From assembly GCF_000368265.1 (NCBI RefSeq), contig NZ_KB851217.1:41492-105491 (forward strand): a stretch of DNA of 64,000 nt. Reading direction: 5' to 3'. This document shows positions 8,498 to 17,122 of this stretch, piece after piece; position 1 is the stretch's first letter, and each line of letters opens with the position of its first letter. Under the pieces are notes generated by a model. That model saw nothing but the letters and a program-made list of their open reading frames with translations, was not told where the DNA came from and made no database searches. This stretch comes from Acinetobacter brisouisimilis. GTDB lineage: Bacteria > Pseudomonadota > Gammaproteobacteria > Pseudomonadales > Moraxellaceae. Position numbers and translations under genes: made by a program.

Positions 8498-9547
8498 ATG
8501 GATTATATTATTCAGAAATCTTTAAAACTCGTTGAAAGTGGTTTAATTCCTGACCCAGCAATTCGAGCTGTAATTCGTGCATTAAGTAAAAAACGCCTGA
8601 TTCAGGAAGGGCGTTATGATCCTGAACAGGCTGCACAGCGTTATATGGACGTACTTAATCTGTTAAAACAAAGCAAAATTGCGATAGAGACAGATAAAGC
8701 CAATGAACAACACTATGAACTCCCAACCCAGTTCTTTCAGGCAGTTTTAGGCAAGCGGTTAAAATATAGCGCATGTTATTTTCCGCATGAAACTACGACA
8801 CTAGATCAAGCAGAAAATTATTCATTACAGCTCTATAGCGAACGAGCACAGTTAAAAGATGGTCAAAAAATTTTAGAGCTTGGTTGTGGTTGGGGTTCAT
8901 TTACTTTGTGGATGGCTGAACGTTATCCGAATGCGCATATTACTGCGGTTTCTAATTCTAAAACACAGCGCAAACATATATTGGAGCAAGCTAAGATTCA
9001 AGGGCTAACCAATATTGAAGTGTTGACGTGTGATGTAAATGTATTGGAACTGACATCTAATTATTTCGATCGTGTAGTATCCGTAGAGATGTTTGAACAT
9101 GTTCGAAATTACCAACGCTTATTTGAAAAAATTAGCGGATGGCTCAAAGCAGATGGGTTATTGTGGTGTCATATTTTTTGCCATCGTTTTCTACATTATC
9201 CATTTGAAATAAAGTCAGAATATGACTGGATGTCTAGATATTTTTTCACAGGTGGCTTAATGCCTTCAGTGTCCACTTTTTTACACTTCCAAGAGCATCT
9301 GGAACTGAGTCAGCATTGGCAGTGGTCAGGTCAACACTATGAAAAAACAGCAAATGCATGGCTCAGTAATATGGATGCGCAGGAGACCGAACTCAGACCA
9401 ATATTTGATCAGGTTTATGGAAAAGATGCGGATGCATGGTGGCAGTGCTGGAGAATTTTTTTCATGGCCTGTGCGGAACTATTTGGTTTCGAACAAGGTC
9501 AAGAATGGGTGATTGGCCATTTTTTATTTCAAAATAAAAACAGCTAA
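8498..9547 (+). CDS. Cyclopropane-synthase-like SAM-dependent methyltransferase (second copy)
   Basis: A second, more divergent member of the Cfa family (349 residues from the ATG at 8498; an in-frame ATG at 8471 lies inside the DUF1295 gene and was not chosen). SAM-binding loop ILELGCGWGSFTLWMAER near residue 126, preceded by a family-like segment HYELPTQFFQAVLG near residue 70, and VSVEMFEHVRNY near residue 194. The methyltransferase core is intact but the N-terminal lobe is shorter than in the first copy. Having two Cfa-type enzymes in one operon suggests two successive or alternative methylation steps on an unsaturated chain (inference). Confidence 0.8.
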   Translation: MDYIIQKSLKLVESGLIPDPAIRAVIRALSKKRLIQEGRYDPEQAAQRYMDVLNLLKQSKIAIETDKANEQHYELPTQFFQAVLGKRLKYSACYFPHETTTLDQAENYSLQLYSERAQLKDGQKILELGCGWGSFTLWMAERYPNAHITAVSNSKTQRKHILEQAKIQGLTNIEVLTCDVNVLELTSNYFDRVVSVEMFEHVRNYQRLFEKISGWLKADGLLWCHIFCHRFLHYPFEIKSEYDWMSRYFFTGGLMPSVSTFLHFQEHLELSQHWQWSGQHYEKTANAWLSNMDAQETELRPIFDQVYGKDADAWWQCWRIFFMACAELFGFEQGQEWVIGHFLFQNKNS

Positions 9548-9575
9548 TCGTCTGGCTCTCATTTAGGAAACTTAT

Positions 9576-10904
9576 ATGCTGAAATCCCAAGCACACAACC
9601 ATCAAAAGCATGCCCTTACAGAAATATTCAATCGTTATTACTGGTTGCAAATTGGCCTGATTGCTTTATCGATTGTTGTCGGGATTGCTTGCAGTGCTTG
9701 GGTCATCAAAGGTTCGCTATTAAAAACTGCATTAGAGCAAGAAATGGAGCATTACTGGGTGCGTATAGATCGCAACCCGAATGCAGATTTGCCAGACACA
9801 AAGAATCTATATGGTTATCGATGGAATACGCGTATTCCTCCTCAGCGCTTTCAGAATATATCACTAGACATGGGTGTGCACCGCATCTGGGTAGATGGTA
9901 AAGAGCGAATGACCGTTTATGGTGAGCGAAATGGACAGCACGTATTACTGGTATTTGGTGAAAGCAATGTAAATAAATTGGTGTGGTTATTTGGCCTAGC
10001 GCCTCTTATGTTTAGCCTATTTGTTCTATATAGCTTTTTATGGTGGTCAAACCGACGGGCTAGGCGCTATTTTTCACCCATTACCCGACTGGCAAATGCA
10101 TTAGAGCATATTGATTGGGAACATCAAAATACTCAGGCATCTCCATTTGAAGATATTTATACCAATGGCAATATGGACGCGGAATATCTTAAGCAGGCTT
10201 TAGAAAAATATCACTATATTTTAAGTACATTTATTCAGCGCGAACGGGAATTTACAGGTGATGTGAGTCATGAATTACGCACACCGCTGACAATTCTGAA
10301 AGGAAATGTACAGTTATGTCAGGCACGTTATGGTGACGATAAAGCATTTAAGCGTTTGAGTAATACGATTGATGATATGCAACTTTTGGTAGATACCTTG
10401 TTGGCGATTGCACGTAATACCACTCAGAATTTATCCTCGGAGCAAATTTTATTATCTGAAATTATTGAGGACTTGGTCGAGTCATTGCAGACAGTGAGTC
10501 AAAGCAAAGGCATGTTGATCCATGTGCAATGTGAAAAATTAGAGCAACCTCGGAATTTATACCCATCCATGACCAAGATGGTACTCAGTAATATTCTAAG
10601 AAATGCGCTGAATTATTCGCAAGGTTCAGAAATCCATATTATTCAGCAAAAACATAATTTAGTCATTGCAGACAATGGAATTGGAATTAGTCTTCCAAAT
10701 GATGCCAAGGCGCAAGAATTAAATAGCTCACAAATTACATTTGAGGTTAAAGGTCACGGGATTGGTTTGCAGCTGGTCGAAAAACTCTGTAAACAGCTGG
10801 GCTGGAGAGTCGAACTGTTTGATCGAGAGTATTATCTATCTGCACATCCTGATCTCAATTTAGTACCAAGTACGGGGCTCATTGTGGTGGTGTATTTTCA
10901 TTAA
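9576..10904 (+). CDS. Two-component sensor histidine kinase
   Basis: A 442-residue membrane histidine kinase. Two membrane spans at about residues 25-45 and 134-156 enclose a small periplasmic domain, followed by a linker and the dimerisation/phosphoacceptor helix (FTGDVSHELRTPLTILKGN, His near residue 232). The ATPase domain has the N box (NILRNALNYS), G1 box (DNGIGI) and G2 box (GHGIGLQLVEKL). It ends the lipid operon and converges on the response regulator gene, with stops sharing TTAA. The pair is probably a cognate system sensing envelope or membrane state, which is inference. RBS AGGAAA precedes the ATG. Confidence 0.9.
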   Translation: MLKSQAHNHQKHALTEIFNRYYWLQIGLIALSIVVGIACSAWVIKGSLLKTALEQEMEHYWVRIDRNPNADLPDTKNLYGYRWNTRIPPQRFQNISLDMGVHRIWVDGKERMTVYGERNGQHVLLVFGESNVNKLVWLFGLAPLMFSLFVLYSFLWWSNRRARRYFSPITRLANALEHIDWEHQNTQASPFEDIYTNGNMDAEYLKQALEKYHYILSTFIQREREFTGDVSHELRTPLTILKGNVQLCQARYGDDKAFKRLSNTIDDMQLLVDTLLAIARNTTQNLSSEQILLSEIIEDLVESLQTVSQSKGMLIHVQCEKLEQPRNLYPSMTKMVLSNILRNALNYSQGSEIHIIQQKHNLVIADNGIGISLPNDAKAQELNSSQITFEVKGHGIGLQLVEKLCKQLGWRVELFDREYYLSAHPDLNLVPSTGLIVVVYFH

Positions 10905-11596
10905 TATTCACTAGGTTCGAGTGAGATTTTAATCCCCACGCCTGAAACAGTATGAAGTAACTTTTGAGGGAAGGGTTTGTCGATCATTTTACGTAAGCTA
11001 TAAATGTGGCTACGTAAAGCATCGCTTTCAGGTTCCTCATCCCCCCATAGCTCGATCATGATTTCTTGCTTGGTAATGACCTTAGGAGAGTTACGCATCA
11101 AAATTTTGAGTAATTTAAATTGAATCGGGGGAAGTTCAATGATCTGCCCAGCTCGAGATACCGTCTGTTTAGCACTATCCAAAATCAGATCATGAATTTG
11201 TAGTTTGTTGTTTGACACCTCACCTAAAGACCGTTTAATTAAAGCGCGTATGCGTACAACAAGCTCATTAAAATCAAAAGGTTTTACCAAGTAGTCATCA
11301 GTCCCTGCCGCAAAACCCTTCAGTTTATCATCAAGCGTATCGCGCGCTGTGAGCATAAGCACAGGGATATCCAGACTTTGTTGATTGCGGATCCAGTGAC
11401 ACAAATCATAGCCAGAACCATCGGGTAAATTGATATCTAATAATAATAAGTGGTAAGGCTGAGATTTAAGAAAAGTCTTTGCTGCATCAAGATTGCGAGC
11501 ATGATCGATAATGTAGCCATGCGCTTCAAGAAATTCGCAAACCGTTGCTGCTAAATCAAAATGATCTTCAACCATCAGAATAAAGTGATTATTCAT
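10901..11596 (-). CDS. OmpR/PhoB-family response regulator
   Basis: A 231-residue regulator with an N-terminal receiver domain: acidic pocket EDH near residue 10, phosphoacceptor Asp in LLLLDINLPDGSG near residue 53, Thr in MLTARD and Lys in LVKPFDF. A C-terminal winged-helix domain ends with the recognition region SDALRSHIYSLRKMID. It is the last gene of a minus-strand operon with the chalcone-isomerase-like and NTF2-like genes, and its 3' end overlaps that of the kinase by four bases. It likely controls one or both flanking operons; no repeated operator could be confidently identified. Confidence 0.9.
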   Translation of the reverse strand: MNNHFILMVEDHFDLAATVCEFLEAHGYIIDHARNLDAAKTFLKSQPYHLLLLDINLPDGSGYDLCHWIRNQQSLDIPVLMLTARDTLDDKLKGFAAGTDDYLVKPFDFNELVVRIRALIKRSLGEVSNNKLQIHDLILDSAKQTVSRAGQIIELPPIQFKLLKILMRNSPKVITKQEIMIELWGDEEPESDALRSHIYSLRKMIDKPFPQKLLHTVSGVGIKISLEPSEY

Positions 11597-11615
11597 ATGT
11601 TAACCATGAATCCTA

Positions 11616-12113
11616 TTAATTTAATAGTTGTTGTCTTAATTTAGCATTAAAAGGTGCATGCCCAAACCATATTTTAAAATATTGATTTATTTGAGGATCA
11701 CTAATTTGTCCCAAGACTTTATTATTGAGGGACAATGTCATTTTTTTGCTGCTATGCTGGTAATTTAAACGATATAAATCTCCTTTTTTGACGGGTTGAT
11801 ACCATTCAGTAATTTTATTTAATGTGATTAGTGAAGTATTGTCTGTAACGTTCTTTTTTAAAAAATACGTCGCAGCCTGCTTAAAAGCCCATCCTGGTAT
11901 GTCGCGTTCATAAGAAAAATCAAGTTGAATGCTTTGATTGTCCCAAGCTTTCTGACAGCTCTCTGCAAAATAGTTCACATGCCCAACATTATTTTTACTG
12001 ACCATGATAGGGGCTGAACTACATTGTTTTAATGTTGCAGCATTCGATGATACGCAGCATTGCAATATCATTCCCGTGAGTATTAGCGTGTATTTTTGAA
12101 AGGCAAAATCCAT
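11616..12113 (-). CDS. Chalcone-isomerase-like exported protein
   Basis: A 165-residue protein with an N-terminal hydrophobic signal segment (about residues 8-28), likely periplasmic. The C-terminal motif (KIWFGHAPFNAKLRQQLL) and the preceding YQPVKKGDLYRLNY match the bacterial chalcone-isomerase-like family, a fold related to fatty-acid-binding proteins; enzymatic activity is unproven in bacteria. The start chosen has GGAGG nine bases upstream and overlaps the end of the NTF2-like gene by 31 bases; a longer in-frame start at 12170 would bury the signal peptide. Its position next to a lipid-modification operon suggests a fatty-acid or lipid-binding role (inference). Confidence 0.65.
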   Translation of the reverse strand: MDFAFQKYTLILTGMILQCCVSSNAATLKQCSSAPIMVSKNNVGHVNYFAESCQKAWDNQSIQLDFSYERDIPGWAFKQAATYFLKKNVTDNTSLITLNKITEWYQPVKKGDLYRLNYQHSSKKMTLSLNNKVLGQISDPQINQYFKIWFGHAPFNAKLRQQLLN

Positions 12114-12655
12114 CCGTAAATTCCTCCAACTACAGGCATTGATCTGTAAAGACCATTTGCTGGATCCCAAAAATCTTGCTGAAATATGATTTGATTCGCT
12201 TGATTGATTTTGATTTCACTTATGCCATATGACTTCATGGCTCTTTTACTACCAAAAATTTTAAAGTCATACGCCATTTTCCAATGAATATATGCAGAAT
12301 CCTCGTGATGTGTAGCACTAATCAGTTTGACACTGACATTGCTGACCTGACTATTCATGCCTTCAAAATGCTTGATTAAGTCTTTCTTGTTCGCAAACTG
12401 AGATAAAGTATCATTAATAAACAATTGATCCGCATAGAGACTACTTGCGCGATCAACAAAAACGGGTGTACCCAAAGTATTGAATGCGGCTACAAAATGT
12501 GAACCTATACTGTAGGCCTGTTCGTCATTTAAGGTAATACCTTTTATATTTTGATCTGCATTAGCATAGTCATTGGTATAACTTGGAACAGTTTTACACG
12601 CAGTCAAACTTAAAACTGCGATAGTCGTTGCCATGAGGGTTTTTAGTCTTTTCAT
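12083..12655 (-). CDS. SnoaL/NTF2-like putative lipoprotein
   Basis: A 190-residue protein beginning with a lipoprotein signal peptide: basic start, hydrophobic stretch and the lipobox LTAC with Cys near residue 20. The mature part resembles the SnoaL/NTF2-like alpha+beta cone fold (INDTLSQFANKKDLIKHFEGM, then IHWKMAYDF and IIFQQDFWD). Such proteins act as small-molecule binding or isomerase domains. It opens the minus-strand operon leading to the response regulator. The ATG at 12655 has AAGGA eight bases upstream; a GTG three bases earlier is possible. Homologous genes occur near DUF1365/cyclopropane-synthase loci, supporting a link to lipid modification. Confidence 0.7.
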   Translation of the reverse strand: MKRLKTLMATTIAVLSLTACKTVPSYTNDYANADQNIKGITLNDEQAYSIGSHFVAAFNTLGTPVFVDRASSLYADQLFINDTLSQFANKKDLIKHFEGMNSQVSNVSVKLISATHHEDSAYIHWKMAYDFKIFGSKRAMKSYGISEIKINQANQIIFQQDFWDPANGLYRSMPVVGGIYGWILPFKNTR

Positions 12656-13004
12656 CACACTATTCCTTCGTTTTTATTTAATGTAAGAAAAACGATGTGA
12701 AACTAATGTGAATAGCTATTTTGTCTGGTCTGATGCCATGAGACCCAATAAATCAAAAAATTTCACAGAGATGATAATGATTGTGTAAATTTTACTTATC
12801 GAGAAACTTTCCCGATACGGCACCCAGCCTAGAGATATTTAGTTCGCTTTTTATTTAAAAAAAACCGTTTTAAACGTGAAAATATATTATCAATCAGCTC
12901 AAGAACATTTTATATTCAAAAGAGTATAACGCAATACAACTCACCTGAACGGGGGGTACTTTGCAGATATATATGCCCATTTTAATCTAATCTGGAGAAG
13001 CTCA
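12656..13004. other. Intergenic region between lipoprotein operon and exporter operon
   Basis: About 350 bases without a gene, between divergently transcribed operons. It is AT-rich (runs of A around 12857) and must contain the two outward promoters. I see no clear inverted repeat or RNA element. Confidence 0.6.
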
Positions 13005-14231
13005 TTGCACACTGTCAGCTATAAGTATGTCGTGATTATTGCAGTGTTGATTATTGCTGCAAGTTTTGCTGCATTACGCTGGTAGCAGGGGCCGCTATTA
13101 CCAAGCTACAGTGTTGTCTCGATGCCCATCGTACAAACAGTCGTAGCAACTGGACGAGTGATGACAGTATCGCGTGCTCAGGTTGGGAGTGAAATTACGG
13201 GCGTCATTCTCAAACGCTTTGTACAGGAAGGTGACCGAGTTTCACGTGGAGATTTGCTGTTGGTCCTAAAATCCGATGAGATTGTTGCTCAGGTGAAACA
13301 GGCAGAGACCGCACTTACCGAACTGGCGACCAGCAGACGCCCACAGGCTGCAGTTGATTTGGCCAATGCTAAAGTCCAGCTAGATCAAGCGATCCGTGAA
13401 GCAAACCGCAGGCGCAACCTGAGCGAATCTGGAAGCCTATCGACTGAAGCAAAGGAACAAGCGGATAAAGCTGAACGGGTGGCTCGTAATAACTTTGAGT
13501 CAGCACGCTTGGCAGCAACGGCATTAGCCCCAGGCAATGTTGAGGAGAAACTGCTCCGTGAACGTCTGGCTGCGCTGCAGGCACAACTGGCTAGAACCCA
13601 AGTCCGCGCTGAAGTGGCAGGTACAGTACTGACACGTAATGTGGAACCAGGTGATCTGGTACAGCATGGCCGTACCCTCCTCACCATCGCACTGGATGGC
13701 AGCACAGAAATACGTGTACCATTCGATGAGCGCAATTTACCACAGCTTGCATTACAGCAGCATGCTATCGTCATTGCTGACGCTTACCCAGATAAACCAT
13801 TTCCTGCCCGTATTAATTTTATTGCGCCGAGCATTGATCCGCAGCGCGGTACGGTAGAAGTTCGCTTGGCGGTTGACCCTGTGCCTGAATTTTTGCGTCA
13901 GGATATGACTGTTTCTGTGAATATTGAAACAGCAAAACGTGACCGAGCACTGGCGATCCCAAATGATGCCTTAACCAATGTACAAGGTAATCAGGCAACC
14001 GTACTCTTGGTACGTAACGGAAAAATACAGCATCAGCCGATCACTTTGGGTTTACGTGGTCTAGCCATATCAGAAGTCCTTGCGGGTTTAAAGGCAGGGG
14101 ATCATATTTTGGCTAACCCTGTTTCTTCACTGACTGATGGTACGCGCGTACGCCTGAAACTAGAAAAAATTCCTTTTGCTCACGCCTATGCTGCTGACAG
14201 CAAAAATGAATTACCGGTGAAATTCAATTGA
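13005..14231 (+). pseudogene. HlyD/DevB-type exporter adaptor, interrupted by an in-frame TAG at codon 27
   Basis: From a TTG at 13005 with GGAGA upstream, the frame reads a short cytoplasmic start, a hydrophobic anchor (YVVIIAVLIIAASFAALRW), then TAG at 13083-13085, then continues open as QGPLLPSYSVVSMPIVQTVVATGRV through the whole adaptor to 14231. A TGG would restore the expected RWWQGP. The body has both lipoyl-like halves, a coiled-coil hairpin around residues 95-190 and the beta-barrel, typical of membrane-fusion adaptors of ABC exporters. A restart at ATG 13122 would lack the anchor and has no good ribosome site. The gene is thus a probable recent pseudogene, or a sequence error. Confidence 0.75.
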
Positions 14232-15451
14232 ACAGCTTTCTTGGACGACTCTGGATAGAGTGGACGATCGCAGTCAGTTTTTTGCGTGAAGGACGTGCAC
14301 AGTCTTTCATGATCACAGTCGGTGTCGCGGTGGGTGTCGCAGTAATCGTTTTTGTTTCATCTTTAGTACAAGGTCTGCAGTCGAATATTATCCAGCGCAC
14401 TTTAGGCACTCAAGCGCATATCCGTGTGCTATCACCAGATCAGGTGAACCAAATTCTCCCCCCAAAAGCTGGCACTTTACAATTATTGCGGGAAGATAAG
14501 CGTGCACAACGCCTGCGTTCAATCAACAACTGGCAGGAAGTGATGGTAACCCTAGATCAATTGCCTAGACTGACAGCGGTATCACCTACAGTATCAGGTC
14601 CTGCATTTGCCCAACGTGGTGATGCGCTCGAATCTGTAGCGCTCGTCGGAATTGATGTAGCGCGTTATCAAAAAATTATTCCCCTCAAAAACTATCTGAT
14701 CAGTGGTCAGCTACGAGTGGGGGCGGACAATGTACTGATCGGTAGCCAGTTAGCCGATGACTTGGGGGTACAGGTAGGGAGCAAGCTGCGACTGGATACA
14801 GGTCAACAAAATAGTACAGTGGTGAATGTTGCTGGAATCTTTGAGCTAGGGGTGCGTGAACTGGATGCGCGTTATGTTTATCTCGACTTAAAACAGGCGC
14901 AATCATTACTTAACCTTCCTGGGGGAATCACTGTCATCGATCTGACTGTTACAGATATTTTCAAAGCTGATGAGATTGCTGCACAAATTGGGCGCTTAAC
15001 TTCACTGAAGGCTGACAGCTGGATTAAAACTAATTCACAATTAATGAATGCGATTTCAGCCCAGAGCCTGTCAACCAATATGATTATTATCTTTGTGGCT
15101 ATTTCCGTAGCTTTTGGAATCGCCAGTGTCTTGTCAGTCAGTGTGGTACAACGAACTCGGGAAATTGGTATTTTGCGTGCGACAGGTGCAACCCAACAGC
15201 AAATCTTACGTATTTTCCTTTTTCAGGGAGCCATGTTTGGTTTAATGGGTTCAGTCATGGGTAGTGCGGTGAGTTATGCACTGGTGTGGACCTTTAATCA
15301 CTTTGGCCCAGGTTTATTTTATATTCCCGTGCCAATCAAACTGGTAATGCTCGCATTACTGTTGGCAACGCTCACCGGCATCCTCGCAGCAGCTGTACCA
15401 GCACGCCGAGCAGCAGCTCTCGATCCCGTGGAGGCGATTCGCCATGTCTAA
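14228..15451 (+). CDS. ABC exporter permease, MacB/FtsX family (DevC-like)
   Basis: A 407-residue permease with one membrane span near residues 23-45, a large periplasmic domain, then three C-terminal spans (about 275-300, 325-350, 365-390) in the FtsX arrangement; the conserved REIGILRATGATQQQI loop follows the second span and the protein ends with RRAAALDPVEAIRHV. It starts at TTG overlapping the adaptor stop (TTGA), and its own end overlaps the ATPase start. The adaptor-permease-ATPase order resembles DevBCA-type tripartite exporters, which export lipids, glycolipids or small molecules with an outer-membrane channel. No channel gene is adjacent. It appears intact although its adaptor is not. 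Confidence 0.9.
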   Translation: MNSFLGRLWIEWTIAVSFLREGRAQSFMITVGVAVGVAVIVFVSSLVQGLQSNIIQRTLGTQAHIRVLSPDQVNQILPPKAGTLQLLREDKRAQRLRSINNWQEVMVTLDQLPRLTAVSPTVSGPAFAQRGDALESVALVGIDVARYQKIIPLKNYLISGQLRVGADNVLIGSQLADDLGVQVGSKLRLDTGQQNSTVVNVAGIFELGVRELDARYVYLDLKQAQSLLNLPGGITVIDLTVTDIFKADEIAAQIGRLTSLKADSWIKTNSQLMNAISAQSLSTNMIIIFVAISVAFGIASVLSVSVVQRTREIGILRATGATQQQILRIFLFQGAMFGLMGSVMGSAVSYALVWTFNHFGPGLFYIPVPIKLVMLALLLATLTGILAAAVPARRAAALDPVEAIRHV

Positions 15452-16172
15452 CCCAGCTCATGAAGTCCTACGCCTAGAAGCACTACGCAAGTCTTACAAT
15501 ATTGGCCAGCTCAATGAGGTTGAGGTTCTACATGGGATTGACCTGTGTATAGACCGCAACGACTTTGCAGCACTGATTGGACCTTCAGGTTCTGGAAAAA
15601 GCACTTTATTGAATATTCTGGGCCTGCTCAATCAGCCGAGCAGTGGTGAACTTTATCTGCTGGGCCAGCCTACAAGTAACATGGATGATGCAGGGTGTAC
15701 TGCATTACGCGGTAACAGCATCGGTTTTGTCTTTCAGTTTCATCATTTGATTCAGGCATTTACTACCTTAAATAATGTGCTGATGCCATGGATGCTGACA
15801 CGGGGAAAACCCGATAAATTTGCACTAGAAAAAGCACATGAATTATTGGCTGCGGTAGGTCTGGAAAAGTTTGCCGACAGAAAACCAAATGAACTCTCAG
15901 GTGGTCAGCAACAGCGGGTGGCGATTGCCAGAGCACTGATCACTGATCCAGCATTATTATTGGCCGATGAGCCTACAGGTAATCTTGATACTCAAACAGC
16001 TGCTGAGGTTTTCGAGTTGTTCCGTAAAGTTCATCGTGAGCGAGGTTGTGCAGTGCTGCTAGTCACCCACGATCCACGCCTGTCGGCAACTTGTGATCGA
16101 ACAATTAATCTGGTTGATGGCAACATCAAAAGCGATTCACTAAATAACACAGCATCGTCGGCTCATCTCTGA
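15444..16172 (+). CDS. ABC exporter ATP-binding protein (LolD/MacB/DevA-like)
   Basis: A 242-residue ATPase with Walker A GPSGSGKST near residue 43, the Q loop (FVFQFHHLIQAFTTLNNV), the ABC signature LSGGQQQR near residue 150, Walker B LLLADEP and the switch histidine in LLVTHDPR. It belongs to the LolD/MacB class that powers FtsX-type permeases by mechanotransmission. It overlaps the permease gene by eight bases and is the last gene of the operon; a terminator-like hairpin lies about 110 bases downstream. Confidence 0.9.
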   Translation: MSNPAHEVLRLEALRKSYNIGQLNEVEVLHGIDLCIDRNDFAALIGPSGSGKSTLLNILGLLNQPSSGELYLLGQPTSNMDDAGCTALRGNSIGFVFQFHHLIQAFTTLNNVLMPWMLTRGKPDKFALEKAHELLAAVGLEKFADRKPNELSGGQQQRVAIARALITDPALLLADEPTGNLDTQTAAEVFELFRKVHRERGCAVLLVTHDPRLSATCDRTINLVDGNIKSDSLNNTASSAHL

Positions 16173-16284
16173 CAGAAATGCAAATGCGGTCCAGGCCAGC
16201 ATGATCAAATATAGAGCATGGAAAGACTTAAAATTCTGGTAGAAATAAAATTATGAGTTTGAATCATTGATAGAAAAGAAAAAA

Positions 16285-16309
16285 CCCCGACATCCTGTCG
16301 AGGCTTTTG
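16285..16309. terminator. Terminator-like hairpin after the exporter operon
   Basis: CCCCGACA (16285-16292) pairs with TGTCGAGG (16296-16303) with one mismatch; T-run follows on the plus strand (CTTTT), and the minus strand reads into TTTTTTC, so it could stop transcription both ways. Confidence 0.7.
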
Positions 16310-17052
16310 GGTATTTGCGTTTTAAGTATGACTCCTGTCGTACTTCACATCCTGATGCTTGAACTTATCATTTTTTGTTTTATGTTCCAGAACTTCCTGT
16401 TCCTTATGGCTTCAGAGTAAGGGATTCAATTGATTTTGAATATGGGTATTGTCTCTATCTTTTGTGCGAGACAGCTTACAAGGTTAAGAAAATATTACCG
16501 TTGGAAGCAGTTCTTCACAGGGTCAAAATTCCGATTTTCAACATTTTTATTGGTAGTCACTTCCATAACTGGATCTAAAAAAACTGTATGTTTCAAAGTC
16601 AGATTTCTATGATTTTTATGTTGCTTAAATAAATTAAGCTACTGATTTAATTAAGTATACTGTTCATAAGTTCATAAGTTCATAAGTTCATAAGTTCATA
16701 AGTTCATAAGTTAATAAGTTCATAAGTAGAAAAGTCTTATATTTATATGTACAACGCAAGTACAAGATTTGGATTTCGATTGAATTGTCATGTTCTGTGT
16801 ATATCTATTTCCTTAGCATCTTTTGAAATCCATTCTATTTTTTTACCTATTCCATTTTCCATAATTTTACCCGATACAAGTCAGAGCTTTACTTAGCTAT
16901 TTATTTTTAAATAATTTAATTTTTTAACTGATTTAATTTATCAAAAATAGGGTCACTAATTTTCTACCTTTCATTTTTAATCAGGATAACAAAATCCCTA
17001 AACATGAATTTTACTCATCTTCATGTTAGATAAAATCATTTTTATTCATGTA
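16310..17052. other. Long AT-rich non-coding region before mesX
   Basis: More than 700 bases without a supportable gene between the exporter terminator and mesX. It holds the TTCATAAG repeat array and long AT-rich stretches. Short open frames here lack ribosome sites and do not resemble anything I know. Confidence 0.6.
16663..16726. repeat. 8-bp tandem repeat TTCATAAG, 8 copies
   Basis: Eight consecutive 8-bp units of TTCATAAG; the seventh unit has one change (TTAATAAG). It is non-coding, about 400 bases upstream of mesX. The unit differs from the 9-bp repeat at the window start, but both are AT-rich short tandem arrays in gaps. Confidence 0.95.
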
Positions 17053-17072
17053 GTGATTCAGGTATAAATCAC
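17053..17072. promoter_or_regulatory. Inverted repeat and -10-like box upstream of mesX
   Basis: GTGATT and AATCAC are perfect six-base arms separated by eight bases, centred about 60 bases before the mesX ATG. A -10-like TATAAAT (17063-17069) overlaps the right arm. The spacing suits a LysR-type (for example MetR-like) operator, but no regulator gene is adjacent; inference. Confidence 0.35.
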
Positions 17073-17122
17073 ATCATTAAGAAATTTAGATTTTATTTTA
17101 GAAATTAGGGTATCAGATCACC

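Noticed and set aside
13385..13774. Minus-strand 129-codon open frame inside the exporter adaptor
   Set aside because: Composition (Ala, Ser, Arg, Cys) is that of an antisense shadow of the adaptor gene.
16140..16260. Hydrophobic minus-strand text after the ABC ATPase (resembling a membrane-protein C terminus)
   Set aside because: Short, bounded by stops, overlaps the ATPase end and has no identifiable family.
16375..16578. 67-codon plus-strand frame in the gap before mesX
   Set aside because: No ribosome site and no protein-like composition or known relative.
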